Below are positions 47,335-56,673 of a stretch of DNA of 64,000 nucleotides, one piece after another. The stretch comes from JAGOPY01 sp964619555. GTDB lineage: Bacteria; Bacteroidota; Bacteroidia; Bacteroidales; JAGOPY01. The position numbers and the translations under genes were made by a program. The stretch is taken from contig CAZUDV010000008.1 in the NCBI GenBank assembly GCA_964619555.1, forward strand, positions 1 to 64,000, read 5' to 3'. The stretch's first letter is position 1, and each line of letters opens with the position of its first letter. Under the pieces are notes generated by a model that saw nothing but the letters and a program-made list of their open reading frames with translations, had not been told where the DNA came from and searched no databases.

Positions 47335-48553
47335 ACTCGTTCGTCAGGTCCATAAGTGGCTTCACTGCCCGCTCAAATATCCCTTTCGTCCAGGCAATGG
47401 CCATCCCGTAGTTTGTGATCGGGATACCGGCTTCAATGGCTTCACGCAATCTGCTGTGGACCTGTTTGCGGGTGATCATGCATCCGCCGCACTGAACGAG
47501 GAGAGCATACTTCCTGAGATCGTGATCGAAACTATCCAGCCCTGCCACAATGTCGAATTGTAGCTTCTTTCCGGTGTATTCCTGCAACCAGCCGGGAATC
47601 TTGTACCGGCCGATGTCGTCGCAATTGACCTGGTGGGTGCAGCTTTCCAGGATCAGTACCCGGTCGCCGTCTTTCAGTTCGTCTATCTTCGGGGTACCCG
47701 CCAGGTACTTGTCGAAAGGCCCTTTGTGCCGGGCCAGCAGGACGCTGAAACCGGTCAGCGGGATATCTTTCGGGATGATCTTGTCGATCCGGCCGAACAT
47801 CTGGCTGTCAGTAACCGCCAGCCGGGGCTTTATGCCGGTAGTAATGAGGAAATGCTCCACCTCGGTTTCTTTCAGCACCACATTGATGCAATCATTATCC
47901 AGCACATCACGGATGGCCTGCACCTGTGGCAGGATCATGCGGCCCTCGGGCGCTTCATTGTCTATCGGTGTAATCAGCAGGACGATGTCCCCACGCTTTA
48001 ACAGGCCTCCGAATAGCGAAGGGCTCTGATAAGCCGTGGCCGGCATATGACGGATGATCATCTGAATAAGGGAGTCCTTGTTGATAGGATTTAAGGTCGA
48101 AAAATCGATGATTTCGGTCTGAAGCTTAAGATGGACAAAATTCTGAAGATCGGCTGTGACAGGAACGACATCGGCTTTATTATGAACAAAAATGTACGGG
48201 ACATCAAACTTTTTGAAATGACTGATCAGCTCATTTTCAAATTTACTGATCTCATTGTTGGTAACAACGATGATGGCCAGATCGATGGATTTAATGACCT
48301 GAAGCGTTTTTCGTACGCGCTGGCTTCCCAGTTCTCCTTCATCATCGATACCCGCAGTGTCGACCAGAACAGCCGGGCCGATCCCAAAGATCTCGACGGA
48401 TTTGCGGACCGGATCGGTTGTGGTGCCCGGCTGGTTTGAGACAATAGCGACATCCTGTCCTGCAAGGGCATTGATCAGGGAGCTTTTACCATTGTTGCGC
48501 CGTCCGAAGATCCCGATGTGGGGCTTGAGTTCACGGCCTTTGTCTTGTTTCAT
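47333..48553 (-). CDS. hydF: [FeFe] hydrogenase maturation GTPase HydF
   Basis: Scaffold and GTPase that receives the 2Fe subcluster precursor made by HydE and HydG and delivers it to HydA. A 406-residue protein: GTPase domain with GRRNNGKSSLIN (P-loop, about residues 16-27), TTTDP, DTAGIDD and HNKAD; a dimerisation domain; and a cluster-binding C-terminal domain with the SCTHQVNCDD histidine/cysteine and CGGC (VQCGGCMITRKQ). The ATG at 48553 is preferred; ten residues of poor character precede it. It follows hydE by about 100 bases and is the last gene of the hydrogenase operon. Confidence 0.95.
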   Translation of the reverse strand: MKQDKGRELKPHIGIFGRRNNGKSSLINALAGQDVAIVSNQPGTTTDPVRKSVEIFGIGPAVLVDTAGIDDEGELGSQRVRKTLQVIKSIDLAIIVVTNNEISKFENELISHFKKFDVPYIFVHNKADVVPVTADLQNFVHLKLQTEIIDFSTLNPINKDSLIQMIIRHMPATAYQSPSLFGGLLKRGDIVLLITPIDNEAPEGRMILPQVQAIRDVLDNDCINVVLKETEVEHFLITTGIKPRLAVTDSQMFGRIDKIIPKDIPLTGFSVLLARHKGPFDKYLAGTPKIDELKDGDRVLILESCTHQVNCDDIGRYKIPGWLQEYTGKKLQFDIVAGLDSFDHDLRKYALLVQCGGCMITRKQVHSRLREAIEAGIPITNYGMAIAWTKGIFERAVKPLMDLTNE

Positions 48554-48657
48554 CAGGTTATTTTTTGCACGCAAAAAGCGCAAAGATTAATAAGTTCGCC
48601 AACAGAACTTTGTGGGCTTAATCATGATCTTTAAATCCTTGGTGTGAAACACAAAGT

Positions 48658-49764
48658 TCAATTTTTGACTGTCCTTTTAAAGTAGTGTTTCGGATCCCCC
48701 CATTTGCTGTATCCGATGTATTCTCCGACAGCCTGCAACCTTTTTTCGAGCTCCTTTACCACCACCATCGGATCGTCTTTTACGATTGGTTTTCCGTTAT
48801 AGAGATTGTAATGATCAGCATAAACCTTTGGGGTCATATTAGGCATGAAGACATTGGCCCCAGCCAGAATGGCCTTGAACCGGCCATCGGTGTCCAGCAC
48901 CTGCATCGCGGTGGAGGCTGCTATGTTCACATCCCTCATGATAATCCTGGCCAAAGCGATCATCCTGAGGGCAAGTTCCATACGCTCCGACGGAGCCGGT
49001 ATCATTGCCTCAAGCTGTCCCATTGGCGTATCCTGATGAGGGATATAAGGTCCCATACCGATCATATCGATGTCGAAATTACGCATGAACAGCAGGTCAT
49101 CAGCCAGGTGCTCCAGGGTTTGACCGGGTAATCCAATCATCACCCCGGTGCCTGTCTGAAATCCGGCTTTCTTCAGATTGAACAATGCCTTCAGCCGGTC
49201 CTCAAAACGGTGGAATTCATTGTCCGGGTGGATTCTACGGAATAAATCCACCGATGAGGTTTCAATGCGGAGAAGGTAGCGGTGTGCCCCGGCTTCCCGC
49301 CACAGACGGTAAACATCGATATCCTGTTCCCCGCAACTGAGGGTGATCCCGAGAGAGTTATCGGTCTGTTTACGAATTTCCTGAAGTGCCCCCGTGATGG
49401 TATCGGTGAAATGCTTGTCGGTTCTTTCCCCGGATTGAATGACGATGGAACCGAAATTCCTGCGCCAGGCCCAGAGCGCCTTTTCAACTATTTCCTCCTG
49501 TGTCAGGGTATAACGGCCCACATTGAGGTTGCTCTTCCGGATACCGCAATAATAGCAGTCTTTCCGGCAGATATTGGATAATTCGATCAGTCCACGCAGG
49601 TAAACGGCATTTCCGGCATACTGCCTTTTTACCTCGTATGCTCTCCGGTATATACGGTGAATTTCCTTGTCTTCCTGGACGGATAGAAGCTGTACGAGGT
49701 CTTCGCCATCGAGCCTGGGCTTGGCCAGGATCACATCGGTCCTTATCTTACTCTGAGCGATCAT
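48658..49764 (-). CDS. hydE: [FeFe] hydrogenase maturase HydE
   Basis: A radical SAM enzyme that contributes to the dithiomethylamine ligand of the hydrogenase active site. A 368-residue protein with CRKDCYYCG (CxxxCxxC, about residues 57-64 from 49764), RYTLTQEEIVEKAL, VIQSGERTD, LSCGEQ and the C-terminal NVFMPNMTPKVYADHYNLYN region. The ATG 49764 is 5 bases after the hydG stop; a start at 49785 would overlap hydG. It is paired with hydG and hydF. Confidence 0.95.
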   Translation of the reverse strand: MIAQSKIRTDVILAKPRLDGEDLVQLLSVQEDKEIHRIYRRAYEVKRQYAGNAVYLRGLIELSNICRKDCYYCGIRKSNLNVGRYTLTQEEIVEKALWAWRRNFGSIVIQSGERTDKHFTDTITGALQEIRKQTDNSLGITLSCGEQDIDVYRLWREAGAHRYLLRIETSSVDLFRRIHPDNEFHRFEDRLKALFNLKKAGFQTGTGVMIGLPGQTLEHLADDLLFMRNFDIDMIGMGPYIPHQDTPMGQLEAMIPAPSERMELALRMIALARIIMRDVNIAASTAMQVLDTDGRFKAILAGANVFMPNMTPKVYADHYNLYNGKPIVKDDPMVVVKELEKRLQAVGEYIGYSKWGDPKHYFKRTVKN

Positions 49765-49768
49765 ACCG

Positions 49769-51193
49769 TCAGAAATAAATGTCACGTTCCCCTGCCCGGA
49801 TCCGCTCCAGCCGCTGCCGGGTTTGGACGGACTGTTTCGGTTCCAGTTCCGTTTCCAGGTTCTTTTCGATCAGTGCCCATCCTTTGGTTGCCGTATCAGC
49901 AGGCGCATAGTCCTCCAGGTACTCTGCCAGGGTCAGCAAGGCATTCGGTGTGCAGTAACGCTTAATGAAACCCGGTACGGAAAACTCCATGAAATGTTCG
50001 CCGGTGCGCCCTTTCCGGTAACAAGCCGTGCAGAAAGAAGGGATATAGCCTTCCGCAAGCAGTTCGTCTATGACTTCCCTCAGCGAACGGTTATCGTTTA
50101 TCAGGAACTGCTCCTTTTCAGGATTTTGATCCGGGCTTTCTCCTTCAGCATAAGCGCCAAGTTCAAGCCTGGTGCCGGCATCGATTTGCGAAACGCCGTA
50201 TTGCAGGACTTCGCGGCGGATAGATTCCGGTTCCCTGGCCGTCAGGATCATACCGGTATAAGGGACTGCCAGCCTGAGAATGGCGACGATCCTGGTAAAG
50301 TCTTCGTCACTGACCAGCCATTCGTCCGATATCTCGTATTCGGAGGCGTACTGCAACCTGGGAAAAGAGATGGTGTGGGGGCCGACATTGTAACAGGCCT
50401 CCAGATGATTGGTGTGACGGACCAGGGCCAGTACCTCGTATCTCCAGTCAAATAAACCGAAAAGCACGCCGATGCCCACATCGTCCAATCCGGCTTCCTG
50501 AGCTCGGTCAAGTGAGGTCAGGCGGAATTCGTAATCCTTTTTGTATCCTCCGGTGTGGTATTTCTTATAGGTATCCCTGTGATATGTTTCCTGGAAAATC
50601 TGGTAGGTGCCTATGCCGGCTTTTTTCACTTTCCTGAATCCTTCTATATCAAGTGGCGCAGCATTGATGTTCACCCTGCGGATCTCTCCGTTACCTTTTT
50701 TGACTTTGTATACGGTTCTGACGGTGTCGGCAATATAATCAGGCGTATAGGCAGGGTGTTCGCCGTAAACCAGGATCAATCTCTTCTGGCCGTTTTCCTC
50801 AAGGGCTTCAACATTGTGAATCAGTTGCTCCTCAGTCAGAGTCTTCCGAAGGGCTTTACGATTAGAAGCCCTGAATCCGCAGTATTTGCAGTTATTGACG
50901 CAGTAGTTGCCCACATAAAGCGGGGCAAAGAGGACTATCCTCTCCCCGTATACCTCCCGTTTCAGTCTCTTCGCCCCTTCTTTGATATCCTTAATCTGCG
51001 AATCTGAGGCATTGATAAGTATGGCCACATCCTGCAAAGTCAGCCTTTGTTTCGACAAAGACTTCCTAATGACCTCCTGCACCTTTTCCGGAGTGGAAAC
51101 GGTGTTTTGAAGAAGGTCGAAGATCTCCCGGTCGTCGATGAAAGGCTTCATCGGTTCATCGGGAATGGTGTATTTTTGAGGTTTGAAGATCAT
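49769..51193 (-). CDS. hydG: [FeFe] hydrogenase maturase HydG
   Basis: Radical SAM tyrosine lyase of the ThiH class that makes CO and cyanide ligands of the H cluster from tyrosine. A 474-residue protein: CVNNCKYCGFRASNR (CxxxCxxC, about residues 94-101), and the second, C-terminal cluster in FCTACYRKGRTGEHFM (CxxC, near 400). The ATG at 51193 gives MIFKPQKYTIPDEPMKPFID; the 8 residues before it are unlikely to be translated. A hairpin separates it from the upstream response regulator-kinase gene. Confidence 0.96.
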   Translation of the reverse strand: MIFKPQKYTIPDEPMKPFIDDREIFDLLQNTVSTPEKVQEVIRKSLSKQRLTLQDVAILINASDSQIKDIKEGAKRLKREVYGERIVLFAPLYVGNYCVNNCKYCGFRASNRKALRKTLTEEQLIHNVEALEENGQKRLILVYGEHPAYTPDYIADTVRTVYKVKKGNGEIRRVNINAAPLDIEGFRKVKKAGIGTYQIFQETYHRDTYKKYHTGGYKKDYEFRLTSLDRAQEAGLDDVGIGVLFGLFDWRYEVLALVRHTNHLEACYNVGPHTISFPRLQYASEYEISDEWLVSDEDFTRIVAILRLAVPYTGMILTAREPESIRREVLQYGVSQIDAGTRLELGAYAEGESPDQNPEKEQFLINDNRSLREVIDELLAEGYIPSFCTACYRKGRTGEHFMEFSVPGFIKRYCTPNALLTLAEYLEDYAPADTATKGWALIEKNLETELEPKQSVQTRQRLERIRAGERDIYF

Positions 51194-51206
51194 AATTCGT
51201 GTTTTT

Positions 51207-51252
51207 AGCCCCCTCACTTACTCCCTCCCCCAATTGGGGGAGGGTAGGGGCT
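51207..51252. other. GC-rich inverted repeat before hydG
   Basis: AGCCCCTACCCTCCCCCAAT in one arm and its complement in the other (on the minus strand), overlapping the stop codon of the upstream gene. There is no T run, so it is more likely a transcript-stabilising or partly terminating hairpin. Confidence 0.6.
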
Positions 51253-52372
51253 AGGTTGGCAGCATTACCGTAAAAGTCGTTCCCTTATCCGGAACGCTTG
51301 CAACGGAGATTGTTCCGCTGTAGTTGCCCTCCACCAGTTTCTTCACGATCGAGAGCCCCAATCCGCTTCCGGTGATCAGCTTGGTCTTTTCGTTCTTGAT
51401 CCTGACGAATTCCTGGAAAAGCAATGCCGTTTCAGCTTCGGTCATGCCGATGCCTGTATCTTCGACCTGGATCGTCACGGCAGAATCCGCCTGGCCGACA
51501 GTCACATAAACGCTCCCCCCTTCTTTGTTGTACTTAACAGCATTGGATACCAGGTTGTTCACAATGATCTCCATTTCATCGGGATCTGCCGGGAGAGTAA
51601 GATTTTCCGGGCAATCCAGGTGCATTTTGACATTTTTCTGGATGGCCATTGGCTCCATGGTATCCATGGCGATTCGGGCTACCTGGAAAATATCCACCTT
51701 CTTGATCTCCCTGGCTTTCTTTCCGGATTCAAGACGGGTAAGATCCATGAGGTCCATGATCAGGTTGCGCATGCCTTTGATCCTCTCAAGCGACCGGTCG
51801 ATCATCGTATCGTAATCCGCCAGGTTATCTCCCACCTGCCTTTCCTTCATGATCTTCAGGTAACCTTCCACCGCGTTGATCGGGCTTTTCAGCTCATGCG
51901 ACAGTACAGACAGGAACTGGAACCTGACCTGTTTTCCCTCCTTGTTCATCTGGCGGGTCATCCTTTTCAGATACAGGTGTTTGGTTATTCCTTCGATGGA
52001 GGAGCGCAGTTCTTCCGGAGTGAAGGGCTTCGGGACAAAATTGAATGCCCCGTTGTTGGTTGCTTTCACCGCAAGGTCCAAAGAAGCGTAAGAGGTGATC
52101 ATCATCACCTGCGCGTCGTATTCCTTCTTTTTTATGTATTCCAGAACCTCTATTCCATCCATGCCGGGCAGTTTGTTATCCAGCAGGATGATGTCGATGG
52201 GTTGAGACTCTATGATCTCGATGGCCCTCTCTCCAGTCTCAGCCTCAATGACTTCAAAATCGAAATCCTCTTCCATGAAGGGATATCCCACCGTAAAATT
52301 CCTCATGATCCTCAGGATACCAGACCGTATCCCGGGTTCATCATCGACGACAAGTACTTTTAAGGTTGACAT
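51251..52372 (-). CDS. response regulator-histidine kinase hybrid
   Basis: A 373-residue soluble hybrid. Receiver domain at residues about 1-125 (KVLVVDDEPG, IDIILLDNKLPGMDGIEVLE with the phosphorylated Asp, and MMITSYASLD); then a HisKA dimerisation domain with the histidine in FLSVLSHELKSPINAVEGYL (about 175), and HATPase at about 260-373 (LVSNAVKYNKEGGSVYV, DTGIGMTE, GSGLGLSIVKKL). A receiver before the kinase core and no sensor domain suggest it takes a phosphate from another kinase. Start 52372 chosen (MSTLKVLVVDDEPG). It lies between the other regulators and hydG in the hydrogenase operon. Confidence 0.92.
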   Translation of the reverse strand: MSTLKVLVVDDEPGIRSGILRIMRNFTVGYPFMEEDFDFEVIEAETGERAIEIIESQPIDIILLDNKLPGMDGIEVLEYIKKKEYDAQVMMITSYASLDLAVKATNNGAFNFVPKPFTPEELRSSIEGITKHLYLKRMTRQMNKEGKQVRFQFLSVLSHELKSPINAVEGYLKIMKERQVGDNLADYDTMIDRSLERIKGMRNLIMDLMDLTRLESGKKAREIKKVDIFQVARIAMDTMEPMAIQKNVKMHLDCPENLTLPADPDEMEIIVNNLVSNAVKYNKEGGSVYVTVGQADSAVTIQVEDTGIGMTEAETALLFQEFVRIKNEKTKLITGSGLGLSIVKKLVEGNYSGTISVASVPDKGTTFTVMLPT

Positions 52373-52377
52373 AATAT

Positions 52378-52432
52378 TGAGTTCTGATTTTTGAGTTCTG
52401 ATTTGATTTTTCAACTGCCAACTGTCCAATTG
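52378..52432. repeat. 14- and 7-base repeats TTGAGTTCTGATTT / CAACTGY
   Basis: TTGAGTTCTGATTT twice (52378-52405) then CAACTGC, CAACTGT and CCAATTG (52412-52432), in the gap between the receiver protein gene (52434) and the hybrid kinase gene. Confidence 0.7.
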
Positions 52433-52433
52433 A

Positions 52434-52829
52434 TCAAATCTTCAGCAACTTATTGATCTCTCTCTCCAGCTGGTCAGGCCGGATGCCTTTCTCAATGAAC
52501 GTGTCGGCTTTGATCCAGTTACGGTCAGCTTCCGTTTCAACACCGAAATTCAGACCGGTTTCTGCCGTCACAGCCGAAGCAATGATCACAGGCATGTCGG
52601 GATTCTTCTTTTTCATTTTATAGCACAGGATAAAGCCACTGTCCTTGTTTTCCATCATAAGGTCGATGATGGCCAGATCGACTTTTTCCCTGTCGATGAT
52701 CTCTTCACCGGCTTTCTGGGTATCGGCAGTGATCACATCGAAACCCAGCCTTTTCACCTGGATCTCCATCTGGGCGAGATAATCCACGTCATCGTCCACA
52801 ATCAACACGGTTTTTTTATTCTCCTTCAT
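52434..52829 (-). CDS. single-domain response regulator
   Basis: A 131-residue receiver: KTVLIVDDDVDYLAQM (acidic triad), VDLAIIDLMMENKDSG (phosphorylated Asp), and the conserved T/S and K positions in VIIASAVTAE and WIKADTFIEKG. It has no output domain, so it must signal by protein contact. 12 bases after the hydS-like sensor kinase gene, and probably its target. Confidence 0.9.
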   Translation of the reverse strand: MKENKKTVLIVDDDVDYLAQMEIQVKRLGFDVITADTQKAGEEIIDREKVDLAIIDLMMENKDSGFILCYKMKKKNPDMPVIIASAVTAETGLNFGVETEADRNWIKADTFIEKGIRPDQLEREINKLLKI

Positions 52830-52864
52830 GATTTTATCTCCTGAAATATTCATTATGAGTTTGT

Positions 52865-54844
52865 TTATCTGGGTAGTTTAATTACAAATGTCGTTCCTGT
52901 ATTTCCTTTCCAGGGATCAGCGTTGGAAGTCACATTGATCTGGCCGCGGTGCATCTTGACAATCCCGTAAATCAGCGGTAACCCCAGACCGGTTCCCTTC
53001 CCGACCTCCTTGGTAGTGAAGAACGGGGTAAATATCTTGTCCATGTGTTCTTCTTTGATTCCGGTCCCCGAATCGCTGACAGCTATTTCCACTTCATGGT
53101 CAGAACCGGAAAGGGTGATCTTGAGCAATCCGCCTCTTGGCATCGCTTCCACCGAGTTCTTTTCCAGGTTCGTCAGCACCTGCATCATCTGATCCTTGTC
53201 AATTCTGGCAATGGGGTCACTGATCTTGTTTTCGAACAGGACTTCCACATTTTCGGGCCTGATGATGGCATCGATACTCCGGCTGACAAAGTCCACCATG
53301 TTGGTTTCGACGAGCTGGACCTGGTTCTTCCGGGCGAAGTTGAGCAGTCCGCCGACAATTTTCCTGCATCGCTCGGCCTGTTCGGCAATGAGTTGCAGGT
53401 CATTGAAGAGAGGACTTTCCTTTGGCGTCTCATCTTTCAGGATGTTGGTATACATCGTAATGACCCCTAGCGGATTATTGAGTTCATGAGCAATACCGGC
53501 GGATAGCTGGCCCATGCTGGCCAGTTTTTCGGATTGCCGAAGGGCCTGCTGGGCATCGGCCAGCTGCTCATTGGAGAGATTCAACGCCTGCATCGAACGG
53601 TGCAGCTTTTCGATGGCATAGGGCAGGCACATTTCGTTTTCCGCAAGCCCTTTAACGATGGCAACCGCATGGTCCACACAGGTATCATATCCGCAAGCCC
53701 CGCAATTCAGCTGGTCTTTTTCACTGACTTTACCCATGTTATAAAGCACTTCCCTGACCTTCTCAGGCGGAGCTTGAAGAGGGGTACGCTCACGCGGGGC
53801 AAATGTCTGGGAGTAATCAATGTCCTTAAATTCTTCGACATTCTCCAGCCATTTCCCCTCATCCAGGTTCTTCATCTTATCCTGCACATAACCGCTGATC
53901 CTTGACATCCCTTCGAATTTCTTGCATCCGACGGACATTCCAGGACCCATGATGCATCCCTCGCAGCAGAGCAGTTCGAGGTGCTGTGTTTCCATCAGCC
54001 CATTTTCAAATTCCTTGATGGCATCCCTGAAATTTACCCGTCCGTCCGCCACCAGGATGTTGCCCTCCACGATATCGTCGTTTTTATTGGCGGTTTGCAG
54101 CAATCCCCGGCTGACTGGGAAAATGGCTCCTTTACCTGAAGTGGGCTCGTCGAATTCACTGGATTCCACATTCTCCGGAACGATCCGGAATTCCTGGAAT
54201 AACTTGCGCAACTCACGGAAAGTAATGGCTTCATCAATCTCATCCGATTCAGCCTTTTTGGCGATACAGGGTCCGATGAAAACGATCATCGGCTCTTCCC
54301 CGTACTTCTTCCTGATGACCCTGCACAGTGCAACCATTGGCGATGCAATGGGCGCAAGGGAAGGCACCAGGTAAGGATGGTAATTTTCAATGTAATTGAC
54401 AATTGCCGGGCAATCGGAGGATATATAGTGTTTGCCGCCGTTATGCCCTAAAACCCTGTTGTATTCCCTTGCCACCATGTCAGCACCAAAAGAAACCTCC
54501 ATCACTTTACTGAATCCTAAGGCTTTGATCATGCCAACCAGGACCCGGTAGTTTTCAATATCGGTAAATTCAGCCGGGAAACTAGGTGCAACGATCGCGT
54601 AGACCGGCCGTTCGTCTTTCAGCAGGATCTTGACCTGCTCCCTGCAGTCAACAAACACCTTGGCGTCCTGGCTGCAAACCCTCACACAGTTACCGCAGGC
54701 AATACAGCGCTCCGGGATCACCTCGGCCTGGCCGTTGAAGATCCGGATGGCTTTCACAGGGCATTCCCGGACGCAGGTGTAACAAACCCTGCATCGGTCT
54801 TTCACCGTGTATACCAGTTTGCGGTATTTTTTTGAGGAAGCCAT
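52865..54844 (-). CDS. sensor kinase with ferredoxin and [FeFe] hydrogenase-like domains
   Basis: A 659-residue soluble protein. Two [4Fe-4S] motifs (CRVCYTCVRECPVKA, CIACGNCVRVCSQDA, residues 18-64); a [FeFe] hydrogenase large-subunit-like domain, about 85-340; a 4Fe-4S domain with CGACGYDTC and ENEMC, about 380-410; and histidine kinase HisKA (H in SAGIAHELNNPLGVITMYTN, about 455) with HATPase (NAVEAMPRGGLL, DSGTGI, GKGTGLGLP). Hydrogenase motifs are changed: SSDCPAI for TSCCPAW, GPCIAKKAE for MPCxxKKxE, and LLCCEGCIMGP for MxCxGGCxxGGG. It probably senses redox state or H2 and signals to the adjacent receivers rather than making H2. Confidence 0.9.
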   Translation of the reverse strand: MASSKKYRKLVYTVKDRCRVCYTCVRECPVKAIRIFNGQAEVIPERCIACGNCVRVCSQDAKVFVDCREQVKILLKDERPVYAIVAPSFPAEFTDIENYRVLVGMIKALGFSKVMEVSFGADMVAREYNRVLGHNGGKHYISSDCPAIVNYIENYHPYLVPSLAPIASPMVALCRVIRKKYGEEPMIVFIGPCIAKKAESDEIDEAITFRELRKLFQEFRIVPENVESSEFDEPTSGKGAIFPVSRGLLQTANKNDDIVEGNILVADGRVNFRDAIKEFENGLMETQHLELLCCEGCIMGPGMSVGCKKFEGMSRISGYVQDKMKNLDEGKWLENVEEFKDIDYSQTFAPRERTPLQAPPEKVREVLYNMGKVSEKDQLNCGACGYDTCVDHAVAIVKGLAENEMCLPYAIEKLHRSMQALNLSNEQLADAQQALRQSEKLASMGQLSAGIAHELNNPLGVITMYTNILKDETPKESPLFNDLQLIAEQAERCRKIVGGLLNFARKNQVQLVETNMVDFVSRSIDAIIRPENVEVLFENKISDPIARIDKDQMMQVLTNLEKNSVEAMPRGGLLKITLSGSDHEVEIAVSDSGTGIKEEHMDKIFTPFFTTKEVGKGTGLGLPLIYGIVKMHRGQINVTSNADPWKGNTGTTFVIKLPR

Positions 54845-54859
54845 TTGACGATAAATCGA

Positions 54860-54895
54860 GTGTTTAGTGATTAGTGTTTAGTGTTTAGTGTTTAA
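54860..54895. repeat. heptamer array GTGTTTA
   Basis: GTGTTTA, GTGATTA, GTGTTTA, GTGTTTA and GTGTTTA with strict 7-base period, between the hydrogenase sensor and hydA genes. Confidence 0.88.
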
Positions 54896-54921
54896 TGAAT
54901 AGTTTTATCCTTCTTATTGTC

Positions 54922-56649
54922 CTACAAGAGTACTTCATCCCTTTCCGTATAGACAGTGTGCAGCAAGTCATGACTGTGATGCCCGAGGGGTTCTCCGAGG
55001 AACTTGTTATAGAGTTCTATGATCTCTGGATTTTTGTGGGAAACCTTGATCGAAGCTTTTTCATCGATCTCGTAAATACTTTTCATCCTGGAACGGATGG
55101 CCTCCAGCCCGGCGCCGATGCGCTGGCCCCCACCCGCAATGCATCCTCCCGGGCAGGCCATCACCTCGATGAAGTGAATGTCATTTTTCCCTGCCCTTAT
55201 CTCATCCAGAAGCAGTTTTGCATTGGCCATCCCGCTCACTACAGCCACTCCTATCTCGAGATCGCCGATCTGTACGCGGGTCTCTTTTCTACCGTTCAAT
55301 CCCCGGATCTCATTCACCCTGAACTGTACCATTTCCTTACCGGTGATCTTGTAATAAGCCGTACGGAGGGCAGCCTCCATCACCCCGCCCGACACACCGA
55401 ACAATTTACCGGCTGAACTTCTGAGTCCCATGGGGGAGTCGGCTGTTTCAGGTTCCAGCTGATGGATATTGATACCATACATCTTGATCAGGTCCACCAG
55501 TTCACGGGTGGTGAGCACGGCATCCACGTCGGTCAGTCCCTTGCGTGTCATGGTTGTCCGTTGGGCTTCGAATTTCTTGGCTGTGCAGGGCATGATTGAC
55601 ACGGAATAGATATCTTCCGGGTTTAATTTCTCCAGTTCGGCGAAATAGGTTTTGATCACGGCCCCGAGCATCTGCTGAGGCGATTTGCAGGTGGAGACGT
55701 TCGGCAGGAAATCGGTTGCGAATTCCTCTGCATATTTTACCCATGCCGGGCAGCAACTGGTGAACATGGGCAATGGTTTGCCGTGCTGCACCCTGTCGAT
55801 CAGTTCAGCCGATTCTTCCATGATGGTCAGGTCAGCCGAGAAGGTGGTGTCGAAAACATAATCGAAACCGATCTTCCGAAGTACCGCATTCAGGATTCCG
55901 TTGATGTCTTCCCCGGCTTTCATGTGAAAGGCTTCTGCCAGTGAAACCGATATGGCAGGGGCATATTGCACCACGACTTTCTTTTTCGGATTGTTGATGG
56001 CATCCAGCACCTCTCCGAAATGACTTTTTTCATGCAGGGCACCGGTCGGGCAGACCATGATGCATTGCCCGCAGTTGATGCAGCTGGAGGTGTTCAGTCC
56101 CATATCATAGGCTGTGCCGATATGGGTTTTGGAACCTCTGCCAATGAAGTCGATTGCGGATACGCCGATGATTTCTTCACAGACCCTCACGCACCGGCCG
56201 CAGAGGATGCATTTTTCCGGATCCCTGACCAGGCTGGCGCTTGAACGGTCAAGGCTGAAGCTGTTCTTCCTGCCCCTGATGCGGCGTTCGTTTACGTGGA
56301 GTTCCCTGGAAAGGCTCTGCAATTCACAGTTTTCATTACGGACACAATAAAGGCAGTCGTCCGGATGGTTTGAAAGCAGGAGTTCCACAATGGTTTTCCT
56401 GGCATCGACCACCCTGGGCGAATGCGTCTTGATCCTCATGTCAGGAGTGGCGGGGAAAGAACACGATGGCACCAGTTTCCCGGTGTTTTCCAGTTCCACG
56501 ACGCACATCCGGCAGGATCCGGTTGGCATCATATCTTTCATATGGCACAGTGTGGGAACCTGCATCCCGTTCCGGGTCAGTACTTCCAGGATGGTTTCAC
56601 CCTGTCTGGCATCCAGCTTTTTATTATTGACTTCTATCTGAAAATTCAT
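54922..56649 (-). CDS. hydA: NAD(H)-linked [FeFe] hydrogenase catalytic subunit
   Basis: Produces or uptakes H2. A 575-residue subunit with an N-terminal [2Fe-2S] domain (PTLCHMKDMMPTGSCRMCVV, about 30-50), a HCx [4Fe-4S] site, two [4Fe-4S] ferredoxin motifs (CILCGRCVRVCEEI, CINCGQCIMVCPTGA), and the H cluster: TSCCPAW (297-303), MPCTAKK (353-359) and MACPGGC (497-503), all intact, with the C-terminal small-subunit-like domain. This is the A-type, group of trimeric bifurcating or NADH-linked enzymes, from motif layout. ATG 56649 starts MNFQIEVNNKKLDARQG; a 7-residue longer start exists. Partners HydB and HydC follow upstream. Confidence 0.96.
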   Translation of the reverse strand: MNFQIEVNNKKLDARQGETILEVLTRNGMQVPTLCHMKDMMPTGSCRMCVVELENTGKLVPSCSFPATPDMRIKTHSPRVVDARKTIVELLLSNHPDDCLYCVRNENCELQSLSRELHVNERRIRGRKNSFSLDRSSASLVRDPEKCILCGRCVRVCEEIIGVSAIDFIGRGSKTHIGTAYDMGLNTSSCINCGQCIMVCPTGALHEKSHFGEVLDAINNPKKKVVVQYAPAISVSLAEAFHMKAGEDINGILNAVLRKIGFDYVFDTTFSADLTIMEESAELIDRVQHGKPLPMFTSCCPAWVKYAEEFATDFLPNVSTCKSPQQMLGAVIKTYFAELEKLNPEDIYSVSIMPCTAKKFEAQRTTMTRKGLTDVDAVLTTRELVDLIKMYGINIHQLEPETADSPMGLRSSAGKLFGVSGGVMEAALRTAYYKITGKEMVQFRVNEIRGLNGRKETRVQIGDLEIGVAVVSGMANAKLLLDEIRAGKNDIHFIEVMACPGGCIAGGGQRIGAGLEAIRSRMKSIYEIDEKASIKVSHKNPEIIELYNKFLGEPLGHHSHDLLHTVYTERDEVLL

Positions 56650-56673
56650 GGCGGATAAAATACTTTTCATTCA

